DNA of 64,000 bases from Bog-159 sp963709155. Lineage in GTDB: Bacteria; Acidobacteriota; Terriglobia; Bryobacterales; Bryobacteraceae. The position numbers and the translations under genes are program-made. The stretch is from positions 372,001-436,000 of the forward strand of contig CAVPVD010000001.1 in assembly GCA_963709155.1 (NCBI GenBank), in the 5' to 3' direction. Within the stretch, counting starts at the first letter, position 1. The number at the start of each line of letters is the position of its first letter. Below, in pieces: positions 7,967 through 16,281 of the stretch. Under the pieces are notes generated by a model. That model ran no database searches. It saw only the letters and a list, made by a program, of their open reading frames with translations, and was not told the origin of the DNA.

Positions 7967-10201
7967 ATGCCCACCGCGCAGACTCAAGTCCACAAGCCCC
8001 ACTGGGCCTTTCGCTATATCAATATCGCGATTGCCATCGTGTTGCTGGCCGCAGCCGCGGCCGTGTACTGGTTCGTTTACCGGGTGCTACCGCGGACATC
8101 CGGCACCGTGACGGCGCCGGTTTCCGCACGCGTGACGATTGCGCGCGACGCTTTGGGAGTGCCGCACATCTCCGCGGCAACCGAGGACGACGCTTACTTC
8201 GCCCAGGGCTATGTGCAGGCGCAAGACCGCCTCTTCCAAATGGATGGGCTGCGGCGTCTGGCGGCAGGGGACCTCTCGGAGATTGTGGGTCCTGGCGCGC
8301 TGGAGCTCGACCGCGATTCGCGCCGGCTGCGCATGCGCCGCATCGCGGAACAGGCATACGTATCCCTGCCGCCGCAGGATCGCGCACCCCTGGCGGCCTA
8401 CGCGCGCGGCGTGAATTGCTTCATCCAAACGCATTTGCATGCGTTGCCGATCGAATTCACCCTCCTCGGGTACGATCCGCGCCCGTGGAGCGTGGTGGAT
8501 ACCATCCTGATCGGGCTGCACATGTACCGCGATCTGACTACTTCGTGGAAAGACGAAATCCTGAAGCGAGACATGCTTGCCGCGGGGGACCGGGCCAAGG
8601 TGGATTTCCTGTTTCCCCCACGCAGCGGCGGCGAATTGCAGCCGGGATCGAACGCCTGGGCGGTGAGCGGCGCGCATACCGCGTCGGGCAAGCCGATTCT
8701 CTGCGACGATATGCACCTGGAATACTCGATTCCGGGCATCTGGTACATGATCCACCTGCGCGCGCCCGGTCTGGATGTATCGGGCGTATCGCTGCCGGGC
8801 ACACCATCGGTAATCGTGGGACACAATCAACGGATCGCCTGGGGAGTGACGAACCTGCACTTCGATGTACAGGATCTTTATGTCGAAAATATCGATCCGG
8901 CAACGGGGCGCTACCTCTATAAAGGGAATTGGGAGCAGGCCCGCGCGGAACGCGAGATCATACCGGTGAAAGGCGCCGCGGCCATGGAAATGCCGCTGTG
9001 GATCACGCGCCATGGCCCGCTCTTTATCAACGATGCCAGGCAGCACCTGGCGCTGCGCTGGGCCGCGGCGGAGCCCGGCTCGTTTCAGTTTCCGTTTCCG
9101 GAACTGAATAAGGCGGGGAACTGGCAGGAGTTCACGCGCGCTCTGGCTCGTTTCCCGGGTCCCGCGCAGAACTTCGTGTATGCGGACGTGGATGGCAATA
9201 TCGGGTACCACGCCACGGGGCTGCTGCCCATCCGCAAGGGATACAACGGCGATGTGCCGGTGGATGGGTCGTCGGGCGAATATGAGTGGCAGGGGTTCAT
9301 TCCGTTCGATCAGTTGCCCTCGTTCTACAATCCGCCGGCAGGTGTGATCGTGACCGCGAATCAGAATCCGTTCCCGGCCGATTATCCTTACACCGTGAAT
9401 GGCAATTTCGCATCGCATTACCGGTCACGGCAGATTCGAAATCTGCTGCTCGCCCGGAATGGTTGGCGCGCCGCGGACATGCTTACCGTGCAAAAGGACG
9501 TGTATTCCAGCTTCTCCCAGTATCTGGCGCAGCAGATTGTGGAAGCGTACAGCCGTCGCCAGGCGCAGCACGGCGATCTGCGGGATGCCGTGCAATTGCT
9601 GCGCGGCTGGAATGGCCAGATGGACAAAGACGCCGCCGCCCCGTTGATCGTCACTCTGGCCTATGAGCGATTAAAGCTGCTGGTGGCGCAGAGCGCTTCG
9701 CCGTCGGCCGGCGCAAAGTACCGGTCTCAGATGGCGCCCGCGGTCGTCGAAACGCTGCTGCGGACACGGCCGGCGGGTTGGTTCGCCGATTGGGATGAGA
9801 CCCTTCTCCACTCTTTCGCGCTGGGCCTGGAAGACGGAAGGCGCAAACAGGGCCGCGATCCCGGACATTGGATCTACGGCAAGTATGAGCCGTTGTTGCT
9901 AGCCAATCCGGTGGGAAGGCACCTTCCCCTGGTGGATGGCCTGTTCGACATCGGCCCGGTGGAGATGAGCGGATCGCCTACCACAGTGAAGCAATACAAC
10001 GGCGAACTCGGACCGTCGATGCGCTTGGATGCGGATCTTGCCGACTGGGACCGTTCGCTGCTGGAGGGAACCACGGGACAATCCGGCCAGGTGCTGTCGC
10101 GGCACTATAAGGACCAGTGGGACCGGTACTATAACGCCGAAAGCTTTCCCATGCAATACCGCAGAGTGGACGCCAAGGATGTGTTAGTACTAGCGCCCTA
10201 A
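7967..10201 (+). CDS. Penicillin acylase family (Ntn hydrolase), membrane-anchored
   Basis: A 744-residue precursor of the penicillin amidase/acyl-homoserine-lactone acylase superfamily. It has an N-terminal membrane segment or uncleaved signal (about 21-42, IAIAIVLLAAAAAVYW), then the alpha chain (VTIARDALGVPHISAATEDD, YFAQGYVQAQDRLFQMD), then the nucleophile Ser228 in GSNAWAVSG. Autocleavage before this Ser would free the beta chain, which carries DMHLEYSIPG, GVTNLHFDVQDLY and the NQNPFP motif. The substrate cannot be read from the sequence; acylated signals, antibiotics or peptides are all possible. I prefer ATG 7967 over the upstream GTG at 7931, which would start inside the palindrome repeat. 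Confidence 0.88.
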   Translation: MPTAQTQVHKPHWAFRYINIAIAIVLLAAAAAVYWFVYRVLPRTSGTVTAPVSARVTIARDALGVPHISAATEDDAYFAQGYVQAQDRLFQMDGLRRLAAGDLSEIVGPGALELDRDSRRLRMRRIAEQAYVSLPPQDRAPLAAYARGVNCFIQTHLHALPIEFTLLGYDPRPWSVVDTILIGLHMYRDLTTSWKDEILKRDMLAAGDRAKVDFLFPPRSGGELQPGSNAWAVSGAHTASGKPILCDDMHLEYSIPGIWYMIHLRAPGLDVSGVSLPGTPSVIVGHNQRIAWGVTNLHFDVQDLYVENIDPATGRYLYKGNWEQARAEREIIPVKGAAAMEMPLWITRHGPLFINDARQHLALRWAAAEPGSFQFPFPELNKAGNWQEFTRALARFPGPAQNFVYADVDGNIGYHATGLLPIRKGYNGDVPVDGSSGEYEWQGFIPFDQLPSFYNPPAGVIVTANQNPFPADYPYTVNGNFASHYRSRQIRNLLLARNGWRAADMLTVQKDVYSSFSQYLAQQIVEAYSRRQAQHGDLRDAVQLLRGWNGQMDKDAAAPLIVTLAYERLKLLVAQSASPSAGAKYRSQMAPAVVETLLRTRPAGWFADWDETLLHSFALGLEDGRRKQGRDPGHWIYGKYEPLLLANPVGRHLPLVDGLFDIGPVEMSGSPTTVKQYNGELGPSMRLDADLADWDRSLLEGTTGQSGQVLSRHYKDQWDRYYNAESFPMQYRRVDAKDVLVLAP

Positions 10202-10220
10202 GTGCTGCCAGGCCTGCCGG

Positions 10221-10265
10221 TACCTCAATTATCCTCAAACTGGCGATGCTGCGCCGATTGAGGTA
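10221..10265 (+). promoter_or_regulatory. Inverted repeat in the sulfatase-operon leader
   Basis: TACCTCAAT (10221-10229) and ATTGAGGTA (10257-10265) are exact reverse complements separated by 27 bases. The element lies about 30 bases before the sulfatase ATG. It could form a leader hairpin, terminate the upstream acylase transcript, or bind a dimeric regulator. No T-run follows. Confidence 0.45.
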
Positions 10266-10296
10266 TTCTGAAAGCTCACCTAAAGACGGAGGGTAA

Positions 10297-12144
10297 ATGG
10301 GGATCCAAAACGACGAAGAGGTGAGTCGCCGGGTATTCCTGGAGCGGCTGGCCGGCGCCGCGCTGCTGGGTGCGGCGGGCGCTTACGGCAAGTCCGCGCG
10401 GCCTGCCCCGCACACCACCGCCTGGACACCGCCGCCCGTCCTGACGAATCCCAACATCCTGATCGTGATGGTGGATCAGTTGCGTCCGCCGATGTGGCTG
10501 GACACGGATCAGTCCGCCACCCTCAGCCAGACCGTCCTGCCCAACATCATGGGGCGGATTCAGAACAACTCGTATAACTTTGAGCAGTTCTTTTCGGCTG
10601 CGACCGTATGCACGGCATCCCGGGCAACTTTACTTACCGGTCTTTATGCGCCCCAGACCGCCATGTACATCACTGGTTTCGGCAGCACGATACCCGCCCT
10701 GAATCCCGCCTATCCGACTTGGGGCGAAGCGCTCCCGCTGCTGAACCCGGCTTACGAGGGAAATATGTGGTGGTTTGGGAAGTGGCATCTTTCGAGTAAA
10801 GTGACCGGCTCGCCCCTGCTGCCCTACGGCTTCAAGACCAGAACTTACCCCGGAGGACCGCGCCCTTATAATCCCTCGCCGAATGGAATGGCCAACGAGG
10901 GTAGCGACGGGGGAACCTTCCGGAAACAAGTGTGGGCCAGCGATGCCATGATCGCGGACGATTTCATCGGTTGGATTCAGGGACAGGCGCCCACTAATGG
11001 GCAGCCCGCGTCTCCCTGGTGCGCGACGGTAAGCCTGATCAATCCACATGATATCTCGGATGCCCCGGCGTGGATGCAGACCAACCCGTTTCCGCCCGTA
11101 GGAGTCCCCGCGGAGGGCGTCTATTTCGCTCCTCCCACGAATGGTCCTCCGTCGTTTTATACCAGCATGCCGTCCCCGTGGAACTGGGAGAACCTGCCGA
11201 ATGTTCCGCATAAGCCCACCCTGCAGAACTCGTTTCTGACCGGCTATCTCAATAAGAGATACCTGCCCGTAAGCGATTGGGTGCTCTTCCTGAACCAATA
11301 CTTCTGGCTGCAGTATCTCGTGGATCAACAGATCGGTTACGTGTTGGATGCGCTGGCAGCTTCCCCGTTTGCCGATAACACCATCGTCGTTTTTCTATCC
11401 GACCACGGCGAGTATGCCGGATCGCATGGCTTGCACGACAAGGGCCGCGCGGCTTACGAGGAATCTATCCGCGTGCCCCTCTATGTTCAGTTTCCGGGAC
11501 AATCCGGCACGATTACCATGAACCAGATGTGCTCCGGCGTGGACTTTTTCGGCTTGATCTGCGATCTTGCCACCGGCGGCAGCGGCACATGGGCCCAGAC
11601 TTACCCGGACCTGGCGAATCGGCAATCGCTGTGGAGTTTCCTGGTCAACAATGGTCCGGAAACGCGCGTGGCGCCCGCTCCGGTCGGATTGCCCTATATC
11701 TTCCACACCTACGATCAGCAGATTGCGAAGGCTAACAACGGGGGTAAGTGCCACATCGTCTGCATGCGGACAAAACTGGATTTGGATGCGGGACAGGTGG
11801 GCGCCAAAATCGCCTTTTACTCGGAATGGGCGCCCTGCACCACTTATCCCAACTCTACGGCGCCGGACCCGGAGTTCTACGATTACAACCCGCAGACCAC
11901 CAACAACACCAGCGAGATCGGCAACGACTATTTCAGTAAGAACGCCACGACCCAAAACACGATTGCGGAGTATGTTCAAGTGCTGGGCAGTATGATACCG
12001 CCCGCCACCGGCTTGATCGCCACGGAGTTGAATCCGCCGCTGGTTGGAACCGGTACCGACGGCAATCCCCTAAGCGCGGCGCTGGCCACGGCGCAAGAGA
12101 CTTACTTCGATTATCAGAGCGGCCCAGGTTGCCTGACGCCGTAG
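10297..12144 (+). CDS. Tat-exported type I (formylglycine) sulfatase
   Basis: A 615-residue sulfatase-family hydrolase. The N-terminus has a twin-arginine signal, VSRRVFLERLAGAALLGAAG. The alkaline-phosphatase-like fold begins at NILIVMVDQLRPPMWL. The signature for conversion to formylglycine is Cys105 in VCTASRATLLTGLY (C-x-A-x-R). Late landmarks are VVFLSDHGEYAGSHGLHDKG and EESIRVPLYVQFPG. The VDQ metal-binding start resembles choline-sulfatase and phosphonate-hydrolase relatives rather than the usual DD-R type; the true substrate is unknown. A strong GGAGG precedes the ATG. A parvulin and a formylglycine-generating enzyme follow in the same direction 3 bases and then 1 overlapping base apart, so the gene appears to be sold with its own maturation machinery. 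Confidence 0.92.
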   Translation: MGIQNDEEVSRRVFLERLAGAALLGAAGAYGKSARPAPHTTAWTPPPVLTNPNILIVMVDQLRPPMWLDTDQSATLSQTVLPNIMGRIQNNSYNFEQFFSAATVCTASRATLLTGLYAPQTAMYITGFGSTIPALNPAYPTWGEALPLLNPAYEGNMWWFGKWHLSSKVTGSPLLPYGFKTRTYPGGPRPYNPSPNGMANEGSDGGTFRKQVWASDAMIADDFIGWIQGQAPTNGQPASPWCATVSLINPHDISDAPAWMQTNPFPPVGVPAEGVYFAPPTNGPPSFYTSMPSPWNWENLPNVPHKPTLQNSFLTGYLNKRYLPVSDWVLFLNQYFWLQYLVDQQIGYVLDALAASPFADNTIVVFLSDHGEYAGSHGLHDKGRAAYEESIRVPLYVQFPGQSGTITMNQMCSGVDFFGLICDLATGGSGTWAQTYPDLANRQSLWSFLVNNGPETRVAPAPVGLPYIFHTYDQQIAKANNGGKCHIVCMRTKLDLDAGQVGAKIAFYSEWAPCTTYPNSTAPDPEFYDYNPQTTNNTSEIGNDYFSKNATTQNTIAEYVQVLGSMIPPATGLIATELNPPLVGTGTDGNPLSAALATAQETYFDYQSGPGCLTP

Positions 12145-12147
12145 GCC

Positions 12148-13026
12148 ATGCCCATTCTGGTGAATGGCGAGATCGTTCCTCCGGAACTGCTGCGCGAAGA
12201 AGAGCGCTGTCTCGGCCAACTTCCCGAATGGCAGGAGATCCCCGACGGCCTGGAGAAAACATTACGCTTGCGCCAGGCGGCGGAGTGTTCCGTTGTCGAC
12301 CGTGTGCTGCTTCGGCAGGAAGCGGATAAAGATAGTCGCCCCATCGATCCGGCCGTGGTCGCCGCGCATGTCGAACAGGTTTCGGCGGCGCAGAGTTGCC
12401 GCGCAATTTTCGATACGGGCCCGCTTTACCGCCAGATCGAAGCGCATCTCCGTCTGGAACGCACCATGGGCGATGTGATTGGAGCTTTGCCGCAACCGAC
12501 CGAAGCCGAGATTGCACGTGTCTACAATGCCCAACGCGCTAACTTCCAGCGGCCCGACGTCGTACACGCCGCGCACATCGTGAAGCACGTGGACGAAACC
12601 CATGCGGAAGCGGATGCGCGGGCGGGCATTGAGGCCGCGCTCGCGGCACTGGAGGACGGAGCGCCCTTCGCCGCGGTTGCCGACCGGTATTCGGACTGCC
12701 CCGGAAACGGCGGCGACCTGGGCTCCTTTGAGCGCGGCGTAATGGTCGAAGAGTTCGACGAGGTCGTATTCGCCATGCAGCCCGGCGAGCGCAGCCCGAT
12801 CTTCCGCACGCCCTTCGGTTTTCATATCGCGGAGGTGCGCTCCAGGACGACCCCGGGCATTGCGGATCTGCGCGAAGTTCGCGACACCATCCGGCAGTTC
12901 CTGTTGGCTGTACGCGAACAAGAGGCCGCGCGCCGGGCCGCCGAACGATTACGCGCCCAGGCGCAGGTCCGGCGCATTTCGGCGCGTGAAGCGGAGCGCC
13001 TCGCGGCCGCGCGGAGGGCCGGCTGA
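12148..13026 (+). CDS. Parvulin-type (PpiC) peptidyl-prolyl isomerase, cytoplasmic
   Basis: A 292-residue protein with an N-terminal helical, SurA-like part (about 1-125) and a PpiC rotamase domain (about 130-235): VVHAAHIVKHVDE, FAAVADRYSDCPGNGGDLGSF, FDEVVFAMQPGERSPIFRTPFGFHIAEV. A charged helical tail (about 240-292) ends it. Most SurA/PrsA relatives are exported, but this one has no signal peptide or lipobox, so I place it in the cytoplasm. It lies 3 bases after the sulfatase and overlaps the next gene at TGATG, so translation of the three is probably coupled. A dedicated chaperone role for the sulfatase before Tat export is my inference from context. Confidence 0.88.
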   Translation: MPILVNGEIVPPELLREEERCLGQLPEWQEIPDGLEKTLRLRQAAECSVVDRVLLRQEADKDSRPIDPAVVAAHVEQVSAAQSCRAIFDTGPLYRQIEAHLRLERTMGDVIGALPQPTEAEIARVYNAQRANFQRPDVVHAAHIVKHVDETHAEADARAGIEAALAALEDGAPFAAVADRYSDCPGNGGDLGSFERGVMVEEFDEVVFAMQPGERSPIFRTPFGFHIAEVRSRTTPGIADLREVRDTIRQFLLAVREQEAARRAAERLRAQAQVRRISAREAERLAAARRAG

Positions 13027-13979
13027 TGTCTCTGCCTCCCCCGCCTTGTTGCGTGCCCACGCGCGCGCGGCTGCTGCAATTGAACGATTCGCGCCGCCGT
13101 TCGACGGAACGCCGCCGGGTAACCACCGGCTCTACCGCGGATATGGTGCGGCTCGATGGCGGTCCGTTTCTGATGGGCAGCGAGTCGCCCGATGCCTTTG
13201 CGCTCGACGGCGAGGGCCCGGTTCGCGAGGTGCTCCTGGACCCCTTTTATATCTCGAAATTCCCGGTCACACACGCTCAATTCGCGGAGTTCATCGCGCG
13301 TACCGGATACATCACCGAAGCGCAGCGTTGGGGCTGGTCGTTCGTCTTCCGCAACCACGTGCCGGAGGCGCATCGCGGGCCCGCATCGCCGGCCACGCCG
13401 TGGTGGATCCGGGTGGACGGGGCAGACTGGCAGCATCCCGAAGGCCCCCAGAACGTTGCCGGGGATCGCGCACATCAGCCCGCTGTGCAAGTCTCCTGGA
13501 ACGACGCCCAGGCCTACTGCGAATGGGCCGGCGTACGCCTCCCCACCGAAGCCGAATGGGAGTTCGCCGCGCGCGGGGGTCTTGAGCAGAAGACCTACCC
13601 CTGGGGCGACGAACTGCTGCCCGGCGGCCGTCACATGTGTAATATCTGGCAAGGTACGTTTCCGGATCTCGACCTGGCCGAGGACGGCTTTTCCGCTCCC
13701 GCGCCCGTGGATAGCTTCGCCCCCAACGGATACGGCCTGCACACGGTGGCCGGCAATGTGTGGGAATGGTGCGCCGACTACTTCGATCCGCAGTGGCACC
13801 AGACCGCTACCCGCGTGAATCCGGTGGGCCCTCCTACCGGCATGACGCGGGTGATGAAGGGCGGATCGTATCTTTGCCACGTATCGTTTTGCTTCCGCTA
13901 CCGGAATGCCGCCCGCACCGCGAACACGCCGGAGAGCGCCACGGGAAACATCGGATTCCGCGTGGCGCGCGATGTGTAG
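13026..13979 (+). CDS. Formylglycine-generating enzyme (sulfatase-modifying factor)
   Basis: A 317-residue FGE/SUMF1-type oxidase that turns the sulfatase active-site Cys into C-alpha-formylglycine using O2 and copper. After an unconserved start of about 40 residues come MVRLDGGPFLMGSES, AVQVSWNDAQAYCEWAGVRL, PTEAEWEFAARGG, YPWGDEL and AGNVWEWCADY. The catalytic pair is present as GGSYLCHVSFCFRYR, Cys284 and Cys289, equivalent to human Cys336/Cys341; this separates true FGE from the many FGE-fold proteins that lack them. No signal peptide, so it acts in the cytoplasm, as needed for a substrate that folds before Tat export. The start overlaps the parvulin stop by one base. Confidence 0.94.
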   Translation: MSLPPPPCCVPTRARLLQLNDSRRRSTERRRVTTGSTADMVRLDGGPFLMGSESPDAFALDGEGPVREVLLDPFYISKFPVTHAQFAEFIARTGYITEAQRWGWSFVFRNHVPEAHRGPASPATPWWIRVDGADWQHPEGPQNVAGDRAHQPAVQVSWNDAQAYCEWAGVRLPTEAEWEFAARGGLEQKTYPWGDELLPGGRHMCNIWQGTFPDLDLAEDGFSAPAPVDSFAPNGYGLHTVAGNVWEWCADYFDPQWHQTATRVNPVGPPTGMTRVMKGGSYLCHVSFCFRYRNAARTANTPESATGNIGFRVARDV

Positions 13980-14012
13980 TTCACCGCCCAGCCCGCCAAG
14001 ATTGGCCACCCG

Positions 14013-16238
14013 TCACTCGGGCTTGAGCTTGAAGACCACTCCGCCGCCGTATTTTCCGCCGTAGGAGCCCGTGCCGTATAGGTTGCCTGACGCGTCACGG
14101 ATCACGCCTCCTATGGGACTGCCTCCATCGGCGCCCCCAGTGAAGCTGTACAACACGGTCTCCTGGCCCGCCCGATTCAGCTTATAAACCACTTGCGCGG
14201 TCCCATACAGATTGCCGGCCGGATCGATAATCACGCCCGCATACGGGTAGCCTCCGTCCGGCCCCCCCGTGAAAGTGTACAGCAGTTGCTGCTGGCCTTC
14301 GGGGTTCAGTTTGTAGACTACGCCTGCGTGCGATGCCCCGCCGTTAAAAGTGGTTCCGTACAGATTACCCTCTGTATCCCGGATCACACCCGCCCGCGGG
14401 TAGCCTCCATCGTCCCCGCCCGTGAAACTGTACAGCACGGTCTCCTGGCCCGCCGTATCCAGTTTGTACACCACCCCCCAGTCCGCCGCGCCACCGGAGG
14501 AAGTGGTCCCGTATAGGTTGCCATCCGCATCGCGAATCACGCCGGCGAGCGGAGCGCCGCCATCGGCACCGCCCGAGAAGGTGTACAAGACGGTCTCGTG
14601 TCCGGATGGATCCACTTTGTAAACGACTCCGGCCGCACCGCCCCGCAGAGCAGTTCCATAGAGGTTGCCTACCGCGTCTTGAATCACACCCGCGCAGGGC
14701 AGTCCCCCATCGGAGCCACCCGTGAAGGTATAGAGCACGGTCTCCTCACCAGCGGCATCCAGCTTGTATAACACGCCCTGGCCGGTGCCGCCTAATTCCG
14801 TGGTTCCATAGAGGTTGCCTGCCGAGTCGCGGATCACTCCCGTTTGCGGATTGATCCCGTCAACCCCGCCGGTGAAGTTGTGCAGCACGGTCTCATGACC
14901 GGCCGGGTCGAGTTTGTACACCATTCCCAGGTTCGCGGTGCCGCCGGAGTTGGTGGTCCCGTAAAGATTGCCATCCGCGTCCCGAATCACTCCCGCGTCG
15001 GGCAGGCTTCCGTCCAGCGCGCCCATGAAGTTCAGCAGCACCGTCTGCCGGCCTGCCGGATCCAATTTATATAGCGTGCCGAAACCTCCCAAGCCGCCTT
15101 GGCAAGTGGTGCCGTAGAGGTTGCCGGCCGCATCGAGGAGCACTCCGGCGTACGGCTCGAATCCATCTGTCCCGCCCGTGAAAGTATGCAGCACGGTCAA
15201 CTGGCCCGCCGTATCTAACTTGTATACCGTGCCGCCTATGCCTACGCCGTCGTAGACCGTGGTTCCATAGAGATTACCTGCTGCATCGCGGATCACGCCG
15301 GCGTAGGGATAGAAGCCTCCGGGTCCGTTCGAGAAATTGTAGAGCACGGTCTCATGGCCGGCACTATCGAGCTTGTACACCACACCCCAGCCCGCCGAGC
15401 CTTCGGAGTATTGCGTAGTCCCGTAGAAGTTGCCCGCCGCGTCGCGGATCACACCGGCGTAGGGATGGCTTCCATCGGACCCGCCCATGAAGCTGTATAG
15501 GACCGTCTCGTTGCCCGCCGGATCCAGCTTGTACACCACGCCATAGCCCGCCCATCCCCCTATGGCGGCCGCGCCACCCACCGAAGTCGTCCCGTAGAGA
15601 TTGCCCGCCGCGTCGCGGATCACGCCGGATTGCGGGTAGTTCCCGTTGATCCCGCCCGTGAAATTATAGAGCACGGTTTCATGTCCCGCGGGGTCAACTT
15701 TGTACACCACGCCGAGATTCGCCGTGCCGCCCCAGAAAGTAGTCCCGTAAAGATTGCCCGCCTCATCGAGGATCACGCCTGTGGTCGGCTTGGAACCATC
15801 CGCGCCACCCGTGAAGTTGTATAGCACCGTCTCTTGGCCGGCTTTATCCAGCTTGTACACGACACCAAGCCCGGGTGTGCCACCCCATTGCGTGGTCCCA
15901 TACAGGTTGCCCTCCGGGTCGGCAATCACGCCTGCGTACGGATAGCCGCCGTCGGCACCACCTGTAAAGCCGTGGAGCACCATCTCCTGGCCTGCGGGGT
16001 CAACCCTGTACACCACGCCCGCACCGTGCAGGCCGCCGGTGGTGGCAGTGCCATAAAAATTGCCCGCCGCATCGCGGATCACGCCCGCCCAGGGATTCGC
16101 CCCACGGGGCGGGCTGGTCGCAAAGTTGTGCAGCACAACTTCGCTCGTCTGCGCCGGCGCCACGCTTGTGCCCACCGACGCGCATACTGCCCATAACAGG
16201 CCGATCATGCCATTGACATATCTGAGTTTGATTGCCAT
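14013..16238 (-). CDS. Secreted GloVer tandem-repeat protein 1
   Basis: About 741 residues: an export signal (NGMIGLLWAVCASVGTSVAPAQ), then 14 copies of a repeat of roughly 45-55 residues with the core GVIRDAAGNLYGTT, a Gly-rich turn, GVVYKLDPAGxETVLYxFTGG and DGxxP. This is the TIGR03803-type 'GloVer' repeat, often found in acidobacterial and planctomycete secreted proteins of unknown role. Fourteen units would fit two seven-bladed beta-propellers, which is inference. I start it at the ATG ending at 16238 because AAGGAG lies 7 bases upstream. It follows its paralogue by 43 bases on the same strand, a tandem duplication and probable operon. Confidence 0.85.
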   Translation of the reverse strand: MAIKLRYVNGMIGLLWAVCASVGTSVAPAQTSEVVLHNFATSPPRGANPWAGVIRDAAGNFYGTATTGGLHGAGVVYRVDPAGQEMVLHGFTGGADGGYPYAGVIADPEGNLYGTTQWGGTPGLGVVYKLDKAGQETVLYNFTGGADGSKPTTGVILDEAGNLYGTTFWGGTANLGVVYKVDPAGHETVLYNFTGGINGNYPQSGVIRDAAGNLYGTTSVGGAAAIGGWAGYGVVYKLDPAGNETVLYSFMGGSDGSHPYAGVIRDAAGNFYGTTQYSEGSAGWGVVYKLDSAGHETVLYNFSNGPGGFYPYAGVIRDAAGNLYGTTVYDGVGIGGTVYKLDTAGQLTVLHTFTGGTDGFEPYAGVLLDAAGNLYGTTCQGGLGGFGTLYKLDPAGRQTVLLNFMGALDGSLPDAGVIRDADGNLYGTTNSGGTANLGMVYKLDPAGHETVLHNFTGGVDGINPQTGVIRDSAGNLYGTTELGGTGQGVLYKLDAAGEETVLYTFTGGSDGGLPCAGVIQDAVGNLYGTALRGGAAGVVYKVDPSGHETVLYTFSGGADGGAPLAGVIRDADGNLYGTTSSGGAADWGVVYKLDTAGQETVLYSFTGGDDGGYPRAGVIRDTEGNLYGTTFNGGASHAGVVYKLNPEGQQQLLYTFTGGPDGGYPYAGVIIDPAGNLYGTAQVVYKLNRAGQETVLYSFTGGADGGSPIGGVIRDASGNLYGTGSYGGKYGGGVVFKLKPE

Positions 16239-16281
16239 AAATCTCCTTCTCACGGCCGGTGCGGTAAACCTCTTCGCCACG

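Noticed and set aside
8087..9418. 443-residue minus-strand frame in the acylase gene
   Set aside because: Antisense shadow of the penicillin-acylase gene, rich in His/Arg and without a recognisable domain.
12822..14009. 395-residue minus-strand frame over the FGE gene
   Set aside because: Overlaps the well-supported FGE and parvulin genes and has no homology.
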